From positions 3,348,001 through 3,412,000 of the forward strand of contig OY987243.1 of the NCBI GenBank assembly GCA_963920765.1: 64,000 nucleotides of DNA. The letters are read 5' to 3'. A program made the position numbers and the translations under genes. Under the pieces are notes generated by a model. The model was not told the origin of the DNA and searched no databases. It saw only the letters and a program-made list of their open reading frames with translations. The stretch's first letter is position 1, and each line of letters opens with the position of its first letter. This document shows, piece after piece, positions 35,984 through 47,322 of this stretch. Source of the DNA: Ulota crispa. Lineage: Eukaryota; Streptophyta; Bryopsida; Orthotrichales; Orthotrichaceae.

Positions 35984-36012
35984 TGAACAAAAGGTAAGAT
36001 AAGCACAAAGAG

Positions 36013-37636
36013 TTAACTTTTTAGAGACCACCAAACCATATTTTGGTTCAAGAGAGTAGTTTTTGGCTTGGATGATTGCAAGAATGACCTATACTACATT
36101 CTATCCCCCTCACCTTATGCGGCTTGTTTTTGCTTGTAACTTTTGCAAAAGAAATCATGTTGACTTGTCCTTTTAGAGTAATGTGAATATGTAAGTTATT
36201 GACGTTCAATGATTTTTTTGGTGTTATTTAAAATTATTTTTCTATTTTTAAGCAACCCTTGAATGGGTGTCTACCTTGGCCATTTTGGGGGGTTTTTAGT
36301 ACTATTTTGGGTCCAAAAAAGCTTTTCTAGGGTTATAATTAGGGATGTTGTTTATGGAGCATGCTTACATGCATTTGTAGAAGGGTTTTACAAAATTATA
36401 TATTCCATGGCATCTATATTGTCTCAAAGTGGGCATCCTATCTCCCTTCATTGGCAAAATATAAAGAAATTCCTCAGCAAAGCAATTGTACCATGTGAAT
36501 GTGTTTAATGGGTTCTCAAAAGGCCAATTTTTATTTTATTTTTTTGAATTATTTTACTATTTTCTAAAAAGCAAGAAAGAAATTGGCTTTTTAAGGTGAT
36601 TTTGTTTTGCGCATAACTTTTAGAATAAAAAATTTCTAGGTTTAAATTTTCACGCATATGCTATTTTAAGTGCTTTACAAATTGTCCGTATTTTGTTTTA
36701 TTTAAAAAAAAAAAATATTCCAAAAGCTCAGTAGTACTATTAGTACTACCAGTACTAAGGGTGTTTGAGACAAAACAGAGAGGTCATTTTTGCAACTACC
36801 CGCCTATACAGTAAAATTGCTCAACAATTTGGAAAATGATCTTGAAGAACGCTTGTGATTACAAGAATTTTGCATCCAACCCAAAAAATGACAATAGAAT
36901 CAGATATGGGAGTTGATAAATAATGGTGTTTATACATCATGGCCTCAAAATTCATATCCATATTTGGTCAAAGATTGATCAAAGCAACAACAAAATACAT
37001 CAAACATCCAAGAAGAATGTCACATTTCAATTGTGCAATCTTAAAAAACTTCAAATTGCTCAAGAAATTTGCTTATATTGTTTCTCTATACGGTAGTAGT
37101 ACAATTGTACTATTTGAGAATCCATTGAAATGATGCTATCAATTTATTTAAAAAAAAGTCCATCCTACATTTAAGGTCAATTCTTGATTGCTTTCACCAA
37201 ACAAATTTTTTGTAACAATTATCAAATTTCTTGTAGAACCATTTTAGGGTAGCAAAGAAAATGGGAGTTTGACCCTTTTTGTCCACTTAGCTACACCTTG
37301 TGATTGTTATTTTTGTCTATTTTGAGTGAAACTAGTCTTGTTGGAAAGGTGGGAAACCATGCTTTCTAGAAATGTAAGGCTCTTCTCAATCAAAACTTGC
37401 ATGAAGCGCTACCATTCAAAACCACACAAGCACGAAAAACTAAAGATTTTCCACATACGGCTCCATCAATAAATCTAATTGAAAATTTGATGCATTGCAA
37501 CAAACAAGGTATCCTTCACATTTGTATGGTTGGATTATTTAAATTGGACTCATGTTTGATCCAAGTGCACATCTAATCTTATTGCCCCAATTTCTAGTGG
37601 ATTTTGGGAAAATGTGTGTGGTCTTTCAGGGGTTAA
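36013..37636. mobile_element. TTAA-bounded element, interrupted paralogue of 32057-32970
   Basis: TTAACTTTTTAGAGACCACC at the left and GTGGTCTTTCAGGGGTTAA at the right. It is split by a 735-bp insertion (36070-36804); without it the element is about 890 bp. Its right TTAA lies about 960 bp before the desaturase start codon, so the gene's promoter region directly abuts this element. Confidence 0.75.
36070..36804. mobile_element. TIR insertion inside the TTAA element
   Basis: GGATGATTGCAAGAATGACC at the left matches the reverse complement of the right end, GGCGGGTAGTTGCAAAAATGACC. The uninterrupted site is seen in the paralogue near 32113 ('tttttgacttatagagtaaa'). The interior has a 'agtact' short repeat at about 36730-36765. 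The superfamily is uncertain because the duplication is unclear. Confidence 0.6.
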
Positions 37637-38598
37637 CACCTACAAATGGCTTGGTAAGTAAAAATAAAATAAGTCACGCCAGCCCAGTTATTAGTTTCGG
37701 GGTCGGAGGAAGAGACAAAGAAGAGAAGGGGAACTGATCAGTGATCAGCCGGTGTACAGGTAAAAGACGAAGGGCAGAGAGAAAGATCAGGGTTAGGGCG
37801 ACGGCGATGGCGATGACGACGACGACAACAACGCGAAGGGACTAGGCCCGGAATCCCGGAATTAGCGCTCCCACCCGTGCCTGCCCAGTTGAGGCGTCGG
37901 CGTCGTCGTGGTCGAGGTGGGTTGGAGGGTGGCCTGGAGTCCTCTCCAACGATTCTTTGCCCAGTTGGAAAGGGGAGGGGGGGAGAGTTATCATCGAGTG
38001 GGGAGGAGATTCATCGCCCCTTTCATGCACATCAGAGCACATCTGGGGCTCATCTGGGCTCATCTGGGCTCATCTGGGCTCATCTGGGCTCATCTGGGCT
38101 CATCTGGGCCATGTGGAGCAGGTCGCGGAAGCAACCGGGGTGTTGGGCTTTTGCGCAAGTCCATCTGCAGTCTATAGATAGCCCTGAGCCCCCCTATGGA
38201 GAGGGTCCTCTGTTCTCGGATCTGAGAGCCTTCATTTGATTTCATGGCCAGCTTCATTGCCTTCCATCCCGCCTGCCTATTCTCCCGACCTGACCTGGAT
38301 CGTTGAGTTGTTCAGGATTTCAGGTGCCAGTGCCTCTGCTCAGGCCTTGACTCCCACACTCCCGTTCCCGCATTGCTTTTAGGTCGACGGAGTCCATTGT
38401 TGACGATTACCGTTCCTAGTTTAGTTTCTCTGTACTTTTTCTTCTTCTTCTTTGTTGGTGTTGGTGTTGTTGTTATTGTTATTGTTGTTGTTGTTATCGG
38501 TCTTTGTCGAGCTTGCTTTCTGTCAGGTGAAGTCCTGTTGTTGCAGAGCGTGGGAGGGAGGCCGGGGGGTCCAAGCGAGCTGGGCCAGCGCCTCTTCG
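37637..38598 (+). promoter_or_regulatory. GC-rich promoter/5' leader of the desaturase gene
   Basis: Composition switches abruptly from the AT-rich transposon to GC-rich sequence. It contains GACGAC/ACGGCGATG simple repeats (37795-37835), a six-copy 10-bp minisatellite (38051-38110) and a TTGTTG/TTGTTATTG tract (38450-38505). Possible 5' UTR splice donors ('acaggtaaaagacg' at 37755) cannot be confirmed. The frame upstream of ATG 38599 stays open only through non-ATG codons. Confidence 0.45.
38051..38110. repeat. Minisatellite, six copies of CTCATCTGGG
   Basis: Six perfect 10-bp units in the desaturase leader. Perfect copies imply recent expansion or slippage. Open frames through it (37877-38239 and others) reflect the repeat, not genes. 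Confidence 0.92.
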
Positions 38599-40053
38599 AT
38601 GGAGGCGCTTGTGCCGGAGGGAGAGACAAGGGCGGCAGCAGTATTATCGTCACTACCGGAAGCCTTTGTGAACGGGAGGCCAGGGATCGTCGGGAGGCCG
38701 GACTTCGCTTTCCAACCGTGGCGCTTGTTTACAGCATCGAAACCATCGCAGTTATTGACGAAAATCCACGGCAAGTGGTATGACTTGACAGAATTTGAGA
38801 AGCACCACCCGGGCGGGACGGTGTCACTCGGCTTAGCGCGCGGGCGCGATGCGACGGTGATGTTCGAGAGTCACCACCCGTTTACCTCCCGCGCGGTCTT
38901 GAATGCCATTCTTGCCAAGTACGAAATCGACGCGTCGGACAGCAAGCGTCTGCAGACGCTGGAGCAGCAGCACAGCATCCCGGAGCACGAGTTCGAGTGG
39001 CCGAGCGCCTTCGGGGAGGCGTTGAAATTTCAGGTCAAGGAATATTTTCAAGGCGAGGCGAAGCGACGGAATGTGTCGATGCGGGAAGCCACCAAAGCCA
39101 CGCCCGCGCGCTGGACAGAGATCGCGATCTTGGGGGCGCTCTACATCGCCACATTTTCCGGTTTCTTTCGCGGCGACTGGCGATTCTTGGTGCTCTTCCC
39201 TTTGACGGCGTGGCTGGTCGGTGTGAACACCTTTCACGACGCCACCCACTTCGCGCTCACCTCCAACTGGCGAATCAATGCGATCGTCCCGTACATTTAC
39301 CCCTTCTTCTCCTCCCCGTTCGTCTGGTACCACCAACACAACATAGGTCACCATAGCTACCCCAACCTCGGCGACCGCGACCCCGACGTGCTCCACCACT
39401 ACTGGATGAAGCGCGAGCATCGCGACGTCAAGTGGTTGCCCGAGCACAAGAAGCAAGGCTCCTGGTGGTACATGCTCTTCTGGTGGAGCGTGGCTGTGGA
39501 GTTTGGATTGACCACCATGGAGGACCTCTGGATGCTCCAGAGCAATTTGTACAACGAGGTCGTGCCCATGATGGCGATTTCCGGCCCGCGGCGGATTGTG
39601 CACATCATCGGGCGGGTCTTGACGATCGTCTTCATTCACGCCTGGCCCTTCATGTGGCTGGACTCTTACACCAAGGCCTTCGTCTTCTCACTGATTCCGT
39701 ATTTGTTCTTTTCCTGCATCTTCATGCTGAACACGCAGATCAATCACCTGCTCCCGCACACGACGCACGTGCAGGACTCGGATTGGTACAAGCACCAGGT
39801 GATCACGGCGCAGGACTTCGGAGTGGGCAGCAAGTTCTGCCACATCTTCAGCGGGGGTTTGAATTACCAGGTCATCCACCACCTGTTTCCCACGGTGAAC
39901 CACTGCCACCTCCCGCAATTGCAACCCATTGTGGCGCGCCTCTGTGAAAAGTATGACGTTCCCTACTCCACTGCTTCCGGGTACATACATGCGCTTACGT
40001 TGCACCATGAGCATTCCAAGAGCATGGCTGTTAAGGTAGAATATGTCGATTAG
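38599..40053 (+). CDS. Cytochrome b5-fused front-end fatty acid desaturase (delta-5-like)
   Basis: Membrane di-iron desaturase, expected in the ER, adding a double bond between an existing one and the carboxyl end (arachidonic/EPA-type PUFA synthesis). It is a single 484-residue exon, usual for the family. The N-terminal cytochrome b5 domain (about 40-115) has the haem motif HHPGG at 69-73. Three histidine boxes follow: HDATH at 213-217 (HX3H), HNIGHH at 247-252 (HX3HH) and QVIHH at 424-428, where Gln replaces the first His as in front-end enzymes. The HX3H first box resembles delta-5 rather than moss delta-6 enzymes (HX4H type), but regiospecificity cannot be read from sequence. Hydrophobic segments lie around 173-210, 230-245, 288-305 and 340-380. 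The start is the only ATG in frame; the Leu-rich stretch before it is leader microsatellite. Lack of introns contrasts with its neighbours. Confidence 0.93.
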   Translation: MEALVPEGETRAAAVLSSLPEAFVNGRPGIVGRPDFAFQPWRLFTASKPSQLLTKIHGKWYDLTEFEKHHPGGTVSLGLARGRDATVMFESHHPFTSRAVLNAILAKYEIDASDSKRLQTLEQQHSIPEHEFEWPSAFGEALKFQVKEYFQGEAKRRNVSMREATKATPARWTEIAILGALYIATFSGFFRGDWRFLVLFPLTAWLVGVNTFHDATHFALTSNWRINAIVPYIYPFFSSPFVWYHQHNIGHHSYPNLGDRDPDVLHHYWMKREHRDVKWLPEHKKQGSWWYMLFWWSVAVEFGLTTMEDLWMLQSNLYNEVVPMMAISGPRRIVHIIGRVLTIVFIHAWPFMWLDSYTKAFVFSLIPYLFFSCIFMLNTQINHLLPHTTHVQDSDWYKHQVITAQDFGVGSKFCHIFSGGLNYQVIHHLFPTVNHCHLPQLQPIVARLCEKYDVPYSTASGYIHALTLHHEHSKSMAVKVEYVD

Positions 40054-43000
40054 TAGTTTTGCTTAGAAAATTCTGAAAAATGAAAAAAAAACTTTGTAAT
40101 TCTTTCCAATCCTTATACAAACGCATCCCACAACAACAATTCTTTGGATTCATTCCGCTTCTCTTGTCCTGGCATGTTTCTTCTGCTTGTTGGTTTTGTA
40201 AGAATTTGTGCTCTGTTTTTTCCCCTGTTTTGGGAGAGGTAAATGATGTCTTTGAGGGTTTCCGCTTCTGGTACCTTTTCTCTTAACCCCTGAACCCGTG
40301 AGAGTTATCGATTCTCACTGATTTGTTGACGTCTGGAAGCTGTCAGTGTGTGAGATTTTCAATTTGACATGTTCCGTTTGGAGGTGATCCATTCAGCTTC
40401 TTAAGCTTTGCTGCTCTGAAATGGCTCAGCACAGGATGAGGAATGCCTCGTGTGGGTCGTACTTGGGGTGGGCTGTGCTGCAGGTGCCTCTCAATTGCTG
40501 AGTGGTTCCAGTCACCTAGATTTTTTGATTACCACATGCCGACGATCTGGTCTCGAAGGAAAATATCTCAATTGGGATTACTTTGCTTTGTCAGAGTCAA
40601 TTTGTTGTGTCACTCTTCCGGTGAAGTAACTTGTGGGGTCAGAATGGGACCACCCAGCACAGCATACGTCAGTTTCGTGATTCCTGAAGGCCAGAAGATT
40701 TAAATTTTAGCGGTGTGGAGGCTTGGATACCAGGCGATGGGTTCAGAGACTCCAGTTTTTTTAGGGGCCGGCCCTTTCACATGTGACAGACCTGGGCCTG
40801 CAAGTGTCTGGCATCTGCCTTTATGGTATATTCTGCTGTTTGAAATGATGCGCAGCTGTTTTTTAGAAATTACGTATTGTAGTCTAAATAAATAACATGC
40901 TGTGAGGAACATTCTTTGTTCCTTCGCCCTGTGTTAATCTGTTCATTGATTCATGTCGATTACCGTAATGGTACGGAAGCTACTTTTGTGAGATACCTTG
41001 AAAGTAAAGTACCTCGGTGGTCGGTAGCTTTAGTGATTTTAGAATAGTGAGTCATGGATCACTTTTGAAAAGTGACGCCGAGCTGAGCCTGAGAGGCTGC
41101 TGGTGGAAAAATGGAGGGCCCGGTCTTGTGGCGGAAGCTTCTCGGCAAGTGTTGGATATTTTTGAATTTTAAGGCTGGAATAAACCTCAGCCCTAGAATT
41201 ATTTGTGTTCCAGCAAATCTGTGCGGAGGGTTTCTTGGAAGAATTGGTCTGTCAATAATGTGACTTTTAACAGAGTGAATGAGCTAGGAAATAACCTTAA
41301 TCACTGTTTGCAAATCTTTTATCAGGTTTATAATGTGAATATCTACTGCGGACCTACACGTACATGCATGATAAAGCTGTGGCAGATTTAGGTTTGAGTA
41401 GCAAAGTTTGGACCCTCCTTGAAGGCAAGGGTTCCAGTTTCTCTCCTAATAGCTTGGCATTTGCATTGTCTAAACAAAGAAGGAACCGACTTGACACTTC
41501 GATTCATTTTGCTTGGGGCTATTAGGCGCTCGGTGTAATTGGATGCTCCTAAACATAATCAATAACAAACAACAATAAATAACTTTGACTCATTGACATA
41601 TGTGACCTGTAGCTTATCTCCAACTTCGAGCGCGTTTGAGTTTGTACAATCTCTCCACCCGCATGCAAGGTCCTTTCTACCTCCGGCCTTGACCTTACCT
41701 AAGCATTTTGTTGAGATATCTCATTGCTATTGGGACCTTGTTGATTGATTCCGGAAGTAGCCCAATAATGTGCCATAATGATGTTGGCACCACCTGCACA
41801 ACAAGATATCATACAAAGATGTGAGCCAGTTGCAATTCTAATTCCAAATCTCAAAGCTATTGGTAGTTCATGTTCCGTAACCTTTCTAAATCATGGTGCG
41901 TAAAGTGATCAATCAGGATAGTTCTTTGGTGAAAACGCTATATTTTAATACATCTTAATCATGGTTATTGAACATACTAAAGTTTGAAGTTGATGAAATG
42001 AAGTATCTTAGAGTTTCCCTCACAAAAGACAACATCCCAACTCACGCTGTGCACGTCAATTACAAATATTTGCTTTCTGGCCTCTGTATTAGACATGGTG
42101 CTACGTGTTGACTGTAGATAGCAAGAGGGGTCCAATGGCCCATATGGGTCTATCAACCTTCCTCTTTTTCCTATTTAGTCGTAGTGTAAACAATAACGTT
42201 CCTTGTGACTTTGGACTTGATCTATTGATATTGAACACTCCTAGTCTAAAACCTAGTTCTTTAACGGCCAAGTTGCAAGAAAGGCATCTCGCAAAATAAT
42301 GGGCTTTGCAAAGTATGGATAGGAGCCTAACAATACCTCTGAGATGCTGGTTGACCGCAAGGAGGGGACAACATTCACCTTAGAGGCCAATCAAAGGAGT
42401 ATTGCTTTATCAACTTAGAGATTTCAGTGCCATGACTAGGCAATACGCCTTTTTTTATTCGCGTCAATTCTGCACTAAATATTATATGCTAATAATTTGG
42501 TCCATTTTCTAGGACTGTGAAGTTGGTGGGGTTTCATAACAATTACTTTTCACCCTCTACACAAGTAAATTGAGTAAAGGCAACTAGGTTTCTAGCCATT
42601 TTGTCAGAGTTGCAAATGTTCTAAACCTTGTGTTATAAGATGTCCTAAAGCAACTATCAAAAGTTGGTAGAGATCTAATGATAAACGGTAACTTGTAATA
42701 ATTCATGTGTATTTATTAACTTTGGCTTGAACATGCTACTATTGATTAACCAAGAGAGGAGATTTACTAAGTAAGGGTAAGGTGTGCACTTTGAGACACT
42801 TGTGGCTAGAATTGTTGATGAAATGGAGGTTCTTATTTTGGTCGACAGTTGCACTTGTGCGGTTGAACCTTTCCTATTGCAAAAAATGTTTGCATTACAA
42901 AATTTTATAGACAAAAACTTGGTTGCCATATTTCTTAGATACACTAAAAATCAATTTAGAGCAGTTAGGGTAAATTCAAAGTTGTCGCCTTTTTTCAACT

Positions 43001-43379
43001 TGTTGTGCATCACAAACTTGTGCCACCCATGCCTCCACATTATTCTGTGGTTTGTTGGTATGTAACGACATACTACTTGAGAAATGGTGCTAGGAATTGG
43101 TCCTTCAAGAGTGATCACTCTATCTATAGCAAGGATCCTCCAATGGCGTTGTACAAACTAAGCTAAAATCTCCTTAACATCACAAATTTGCAAATCAAAT
43201 GCATATCACCCTTCCATTAGTGCACTACGGAAAAACAAAGCTGCTCAAGTTGACAAGATAGTGATCACGTCAAAAAAAATATTGCCCATTCAATTGACTA
43301 TGTGTTCTACAATATCCATTATGCTCTAGCCAATCAAGTAATAAATCCATCTACAATGAAGGTGGCAGATTTAGAGAGG
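40054..43379. other. Intergenic stretch after the desaturase gene
   Basis: The first ~850 bp is 3' flank; 'taaataaataac' near 40883 is a possible polyadenylation region. A lone TTAACCCCTGAACCC terminus lies at 40283 without a visible partner. From about 41550 the sequence has many short overlapping frames but none continuous, and no family is recognised. Confidence 0.4.
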
Positions 43380-44260
43380 AAACTCTTACGTTGATGCGTG
43401 AAAATTGAAGATGTCCAAAGTCCCCAGTACTTGCTTCTAACATTCTTTTTTGAAATGTGATTGCCTTGTTGAATCTATTGTCACAAATTTCAAAATGTCC
43501 CTCTACTGCAACCATCTTCTTTTTAAGTTTGTCTAAGTCAAGTGCAAGTAGACAAGCTTGAAAGTTGTCAAAAATCTAGATCTTCCACCCTCTCCATAGG
43601 TGTTGAGATGCTTGAAGGAGATATTCTTAACATAGTCTTTGGAGTGTTTACTTCATGCAAAAGATCTTTGCCAAAATGAAAGGTCTTCTCGGTGGATAGC
43701 AAGTACCGTGATAACTTCAAGGAATCAAGGTTCTTCTTGAGCCTGAAAATCACAAATTCAGACACTGCAACAAGTGAAATGATTAACTCATCACCTACTT
43801 AGGAACCATTGCCATATAAGAATCCCTACCATTGTTGGCAAAAACACACTATGAATCTAACGGAGTAGCATACATGGATTTGCATTGGCCACACATTACT
43901 TCCAGAGCCAAGGCAGAGCTTTGTTGCCGGTTTCATGGTATTGCCATGGTCATGCACAAACGATGCAAGAATTTCTTGGCCAACACAATCTAGTTGAAGT
44001 CCAAAATCCCCTGGTTGATTATTATTATTGAGCAAACACACTACTTTTCTCTCTAGGATTAATATATTGCAAATTCCAAGAACATGAACATTGAAATGCT
44101 GCAATAATTTAGCTTACCATTTGACTCACCATCATTGCTAGTGTGAACTAAGGAACTCTTGCAATTTCAAGCTCCTTTGCAATCTCCAAAAACCCATTCA
44201 ACCTACCAACCAAATCATCATCCATGGTTGCCAAACTTACTATTGTCTAAACAAACTTGT
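43380..44260 (-). pseudogene. Decayed protein-coding relic, family unknown
   Basis: On the minus strand, long stop-poor stretches lie in succession: about 44250-44140 (includes VANKF and TMDDDLVGRLNG), 44080-43830 (GDFGLQLDCVGQEILASFV), 43765-43570 (YLLSTEKTFHFGKDLLHEV) and 43555-43390 (LDKLKKKMVAVEGHF). They are amphipathic, gene-like in composition and collinear but separated by stops and frame shifts. I do not recognise the family. It may be a dead host gene or a transposon protein. Confidence 0.35.
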
Positions 44261-45052
44261 TAGCCACTTTTCTATCTCCCGCCACTCATATAACCTCTTC
44301 TTAAATCAATAGAGCCAATTCCAGCAAGCCTTGACCTACTATTTGATTTCAATACTCATCATATGACTCTCACAAAGCTATCAATAAGACATACACACCA
44401 AACACTCACAAGATCAAAGCACCTGCTTAAAATGTCTTCATTGCATTAGCCACTCACATTACAACTAATACACATCTGCTAAAATACTCTCATAGCATGT
44501 AACAAACTAGGATAAATTGTGCATGCTTGCAATAGCGTCCATGCATGGAACTGCTAGTGCAAATATGGCGCACACGCGCAAAATTAACATTAAGCTAGTT
44601 CTCACCATATACAATGAAATGCAAATTCTAGCCTAGTATAGTCTTTCTTGGCACATGGCAGCGATCTAGGTCCTTGTGAGAGAACAAGGTAGTGCAATAG
44701 AGTGCATTGTGGTCATAGTGAAATGATTGAAGCTCCTTCAAATTGTGTTATCAATCGAGTCATTGTTTCTCTAGTCTTGTATTAAATGGCTACTTTTTTT
44801 TCAAATAAGAGAAAACAAATGAAGAAATTGTCTTATTTCTTGCATTGCTTTTTGCCTACACAAGCATTGAAACACAAGCATTGAAGACGCGATGATGCAA
44901 CTAGGGTTTGGAAAAGTACTTTGCTTGCGTAAACTCATTGAGTATGATATTGACCAAGCCTATCTGAGGCTGATATTTTGAACATGAACGTTGTTTCAGA
45001 GGAGACATGCTGCTCTGTTGACATATTGTAGCCCATGTCCTCCTTTACCTCT
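44261..45052. other. AT-rich stretch, no gene recognised
   Basis: No clear structure. Ends at the TTAA of the following element. Confidence 0.4.
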
Positions 45053-45438
45053 TTAACCCTTGAGCTCCCGGGCCATGATTCCCAAAAGATTGCCACAGGT
45101 GACCTCTGCCCAAAAACAGAGCCCTTGTTGAGCCAATTCTCAAAATGAGAAGACTTCACTGCTGAATACATTGAAGAAGTACAGGACGCGATTTCCTTGA
45201 AGTTTTTGACAAGATTGAGCGGTGCGATACAAAGATTATAACAGTCAAATTGCATTGAAATTTGGGGAAAGGGCTGAATTTTTGGGGGTTTTTGGATTTT
45301 GGGGCATCAAATTGGTCCCAAGGACACGTGGGATTTTGCCAAAATTGTCACCATTAGGAAGGATTTGAGCCCTCCAAAGGGCTGCAAGTTTGGTTGTTCC
45401 CAATGCTGAGAACTAGTCCTTGCTGGTCGTCAAAAAAG

Positions 45439-45472
<34 letters not shown>

Positions 45473-46108
45473 ACTTTTTTAGTCGTATCATCTAATGTGG
45501 TCGACATTCGACCAAGTCAGCCATCCCATGTGGAAGTGTTCCCATGTTTTGGGGGAATGGGCCCAAAGTTCCCATGGTTTTGGGGAAGGGGCCCATTCTT
45601 GGGTCCAAATCCTTCCTAATGTAGTAGGTGGGGAAAAATTTATCTATGAACTATCAAATTTTGGGCAATTTTTGACCACTGCAAAGCTGCCAAATTTGAC
45701 CTCTGAAAGCAAAGAGCCAGGCACTGCAAATTGAGGAGTGACTTGATAGCACGTTCAAGACCAACTGAAACGTAGGAACTTGAACTTGAGATGCCATGGA
45801 AGACAACCAAAGACTGTGCCAAATTCCCCCCCTAAATGGTATGCAACCGTGTGCTGCAATGCCTCCAGTAACCTTCTTTTAGCCCAAAACTCAAAAATAT
45901 GTATTTTATTGTATAACACAGATTTGCATGGCCCCCTAGGTAACGTACCACATAGGAAATCACCATCGCCCCACTGCATTGAATAATACCTTTATGCCTC
46001 CAAGTCATAGTACTATTTTTGGAGCACAATAATTCGGATTTGGAATAAGGGAGTTGAAACGTTGATTTTGGGAGGCGATATTTGGGGAGGTGGAGCGCTC
46101 AGGGTTAA
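45053..46108. mobile_element. TTAA-bounded element, 1056 bp
   Basis: TTAACCCTTGAGCTCCC at the left and GGAGCGCTCAGGGTTAA at the right. Inner arms are also complementary in places: 'tgggccaaatccttcc'-like text near 45600 mirrors 'ggaaggatttgagccc' near 45358, and 'cccatg' blocks repeat. It carries a 29-nt A run (45442-45470). No transposase. Confidence 0.6.
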
Positions 46109-46937
46109 TGTCACAACCTAGTTGCCCATGATGTGTTGGCCAAGACTCATGTGTAACAAATAGCTTTACCACAAGAGCTACGTGGCTTTTTGATTGATTT
46201 TTGGTATGTCACAAGCAGCATTAATCCCTCCAAGTCCTTGAATCCAAAATTCCAAATACTAAACTATCCCACATCAAACGTAAATGTGATTTGTAATGAG
46301 TCCATATTTTGAATTGAATTTGTGAAACCTAATACGCTCAGTGTCTACTCTTATTTTATTGAAAAATAGAGGATTTTAAAAATTCAATGAACTAGTGCAA
46401 TTACAAGCTCTTTATTTTTAAGACCCCAAAATTTCATGCAATGCTAGGAGCATGTACACATATGCATTTACATGTATAAAACTACAAAATTTGAAATAAA
46501 TCAATAATTCATAAAATCTTTTTCCTTAAACATACAATATTAGTATGAGTTGTTATTTGCATACTAAAAAGATCGTATTTTTCATGAAGTAGTCGGAGAA
46601 AGGATAATAATAGCATGGAAGTAGTAATATCACTTGAAGCTTGTAGTAAAAGATGTTCACAATATAAAAAATAAATTGATTGTATTGGTTTTATTGGTAT
46701 CATGCAATTTTCAGTTTTTGCATTTGGCAATAACCAAGATTGTAGACCTTGATTGTGTAAACATATATATTTTTTAAATTATTAAAATATGATATTTTGA
46801 ATTTATTTCAATAAAAATATAATTATGCAAGAATGTGATTTTTTGAATTTTTGCAATGAATGTGAGGAGTTATGTATTTTTAATGTTGTAACGATTCTTT
46901 TGGAAAACATTATTGGAGCTCTACAACATTTAATAAA
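46109..46937. other. AT-rich stretch, no gene recognised
   Basis: No coding signal. Its last 10 bp (ATTTAATAAA) form the left target duplication of the following MITE. Confidence 0.45.
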
Positions 46938-47312
46938 GGGGAAATTACAAATAGGGGCATGATTTCAAAAGAAATTGTAATTTTTTGTAAATATTTTTTG
47001 GTTTGGACACTAGTTGATTTAGACAATTCATATTAAATTTTAGCTAACTTCCAAAAAACTTAAAGATCTTTCCAAATCAAGCCTAAATAAAGAAATTTTA
47101 ATACAAGAAATGGAATTTTTTGAAAACTTTTATTTTTTTTGGAAGTTAGCTAATATTTAATGTGATGTATTTGCATCAACTAATATCCCAATCAAAAGAA
47201 AATTACAAAAAAATTCAATTTTTTTGAAATCATGCCCCTATTTGTAATTATTTTGAAATTACGCCCCTATTTGTAATATTTTACGTTTTCATGTCCCTAT
47301 TTGTAATTTCCC
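46938..47312. mobile_element. Mutator-type MITE with 10-bp target duplication
   Basis: Ends GGGGAAATTACAAATAGGGGC and TGTCCCTATTTGTAATTTCCC are inverted repeats. ATTTAATAAA occurs directly on both sides (46928-46937 and 47313-47322), the 9-11 bp length typical of Mutator-like elements. The subterminal ATTACAAATAGGGG motif is repeated three times near the right end. A diverged copy is at 22989-23395. Confidence 0.85.
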
Positions 47313-47322
47313 ATTTAATAAA

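Noticed and set aside
38452..38598. Leu-rich N-terminal extension of the desaturase (signal-peptide-like)
   Set aside because: It has no ATG (the frame opens at TTG) and is encoded by a TTG/TTA microsatellite in the leader. The family starts shortly before the cytochrome b5 domain, matching ATG 38599.
38833..39639. 268-codon minus-strand frame inside the desaturase gene
   Set aside because: Antisense shadow of the GC-rich coding exon. The plus strand has all catalytic motifs.
45442..45470. Processed pseudogene poly-A tail
   Set aside because: No transcript-like sequence or target duplication precedes it, and it lies inside a TTAA element.
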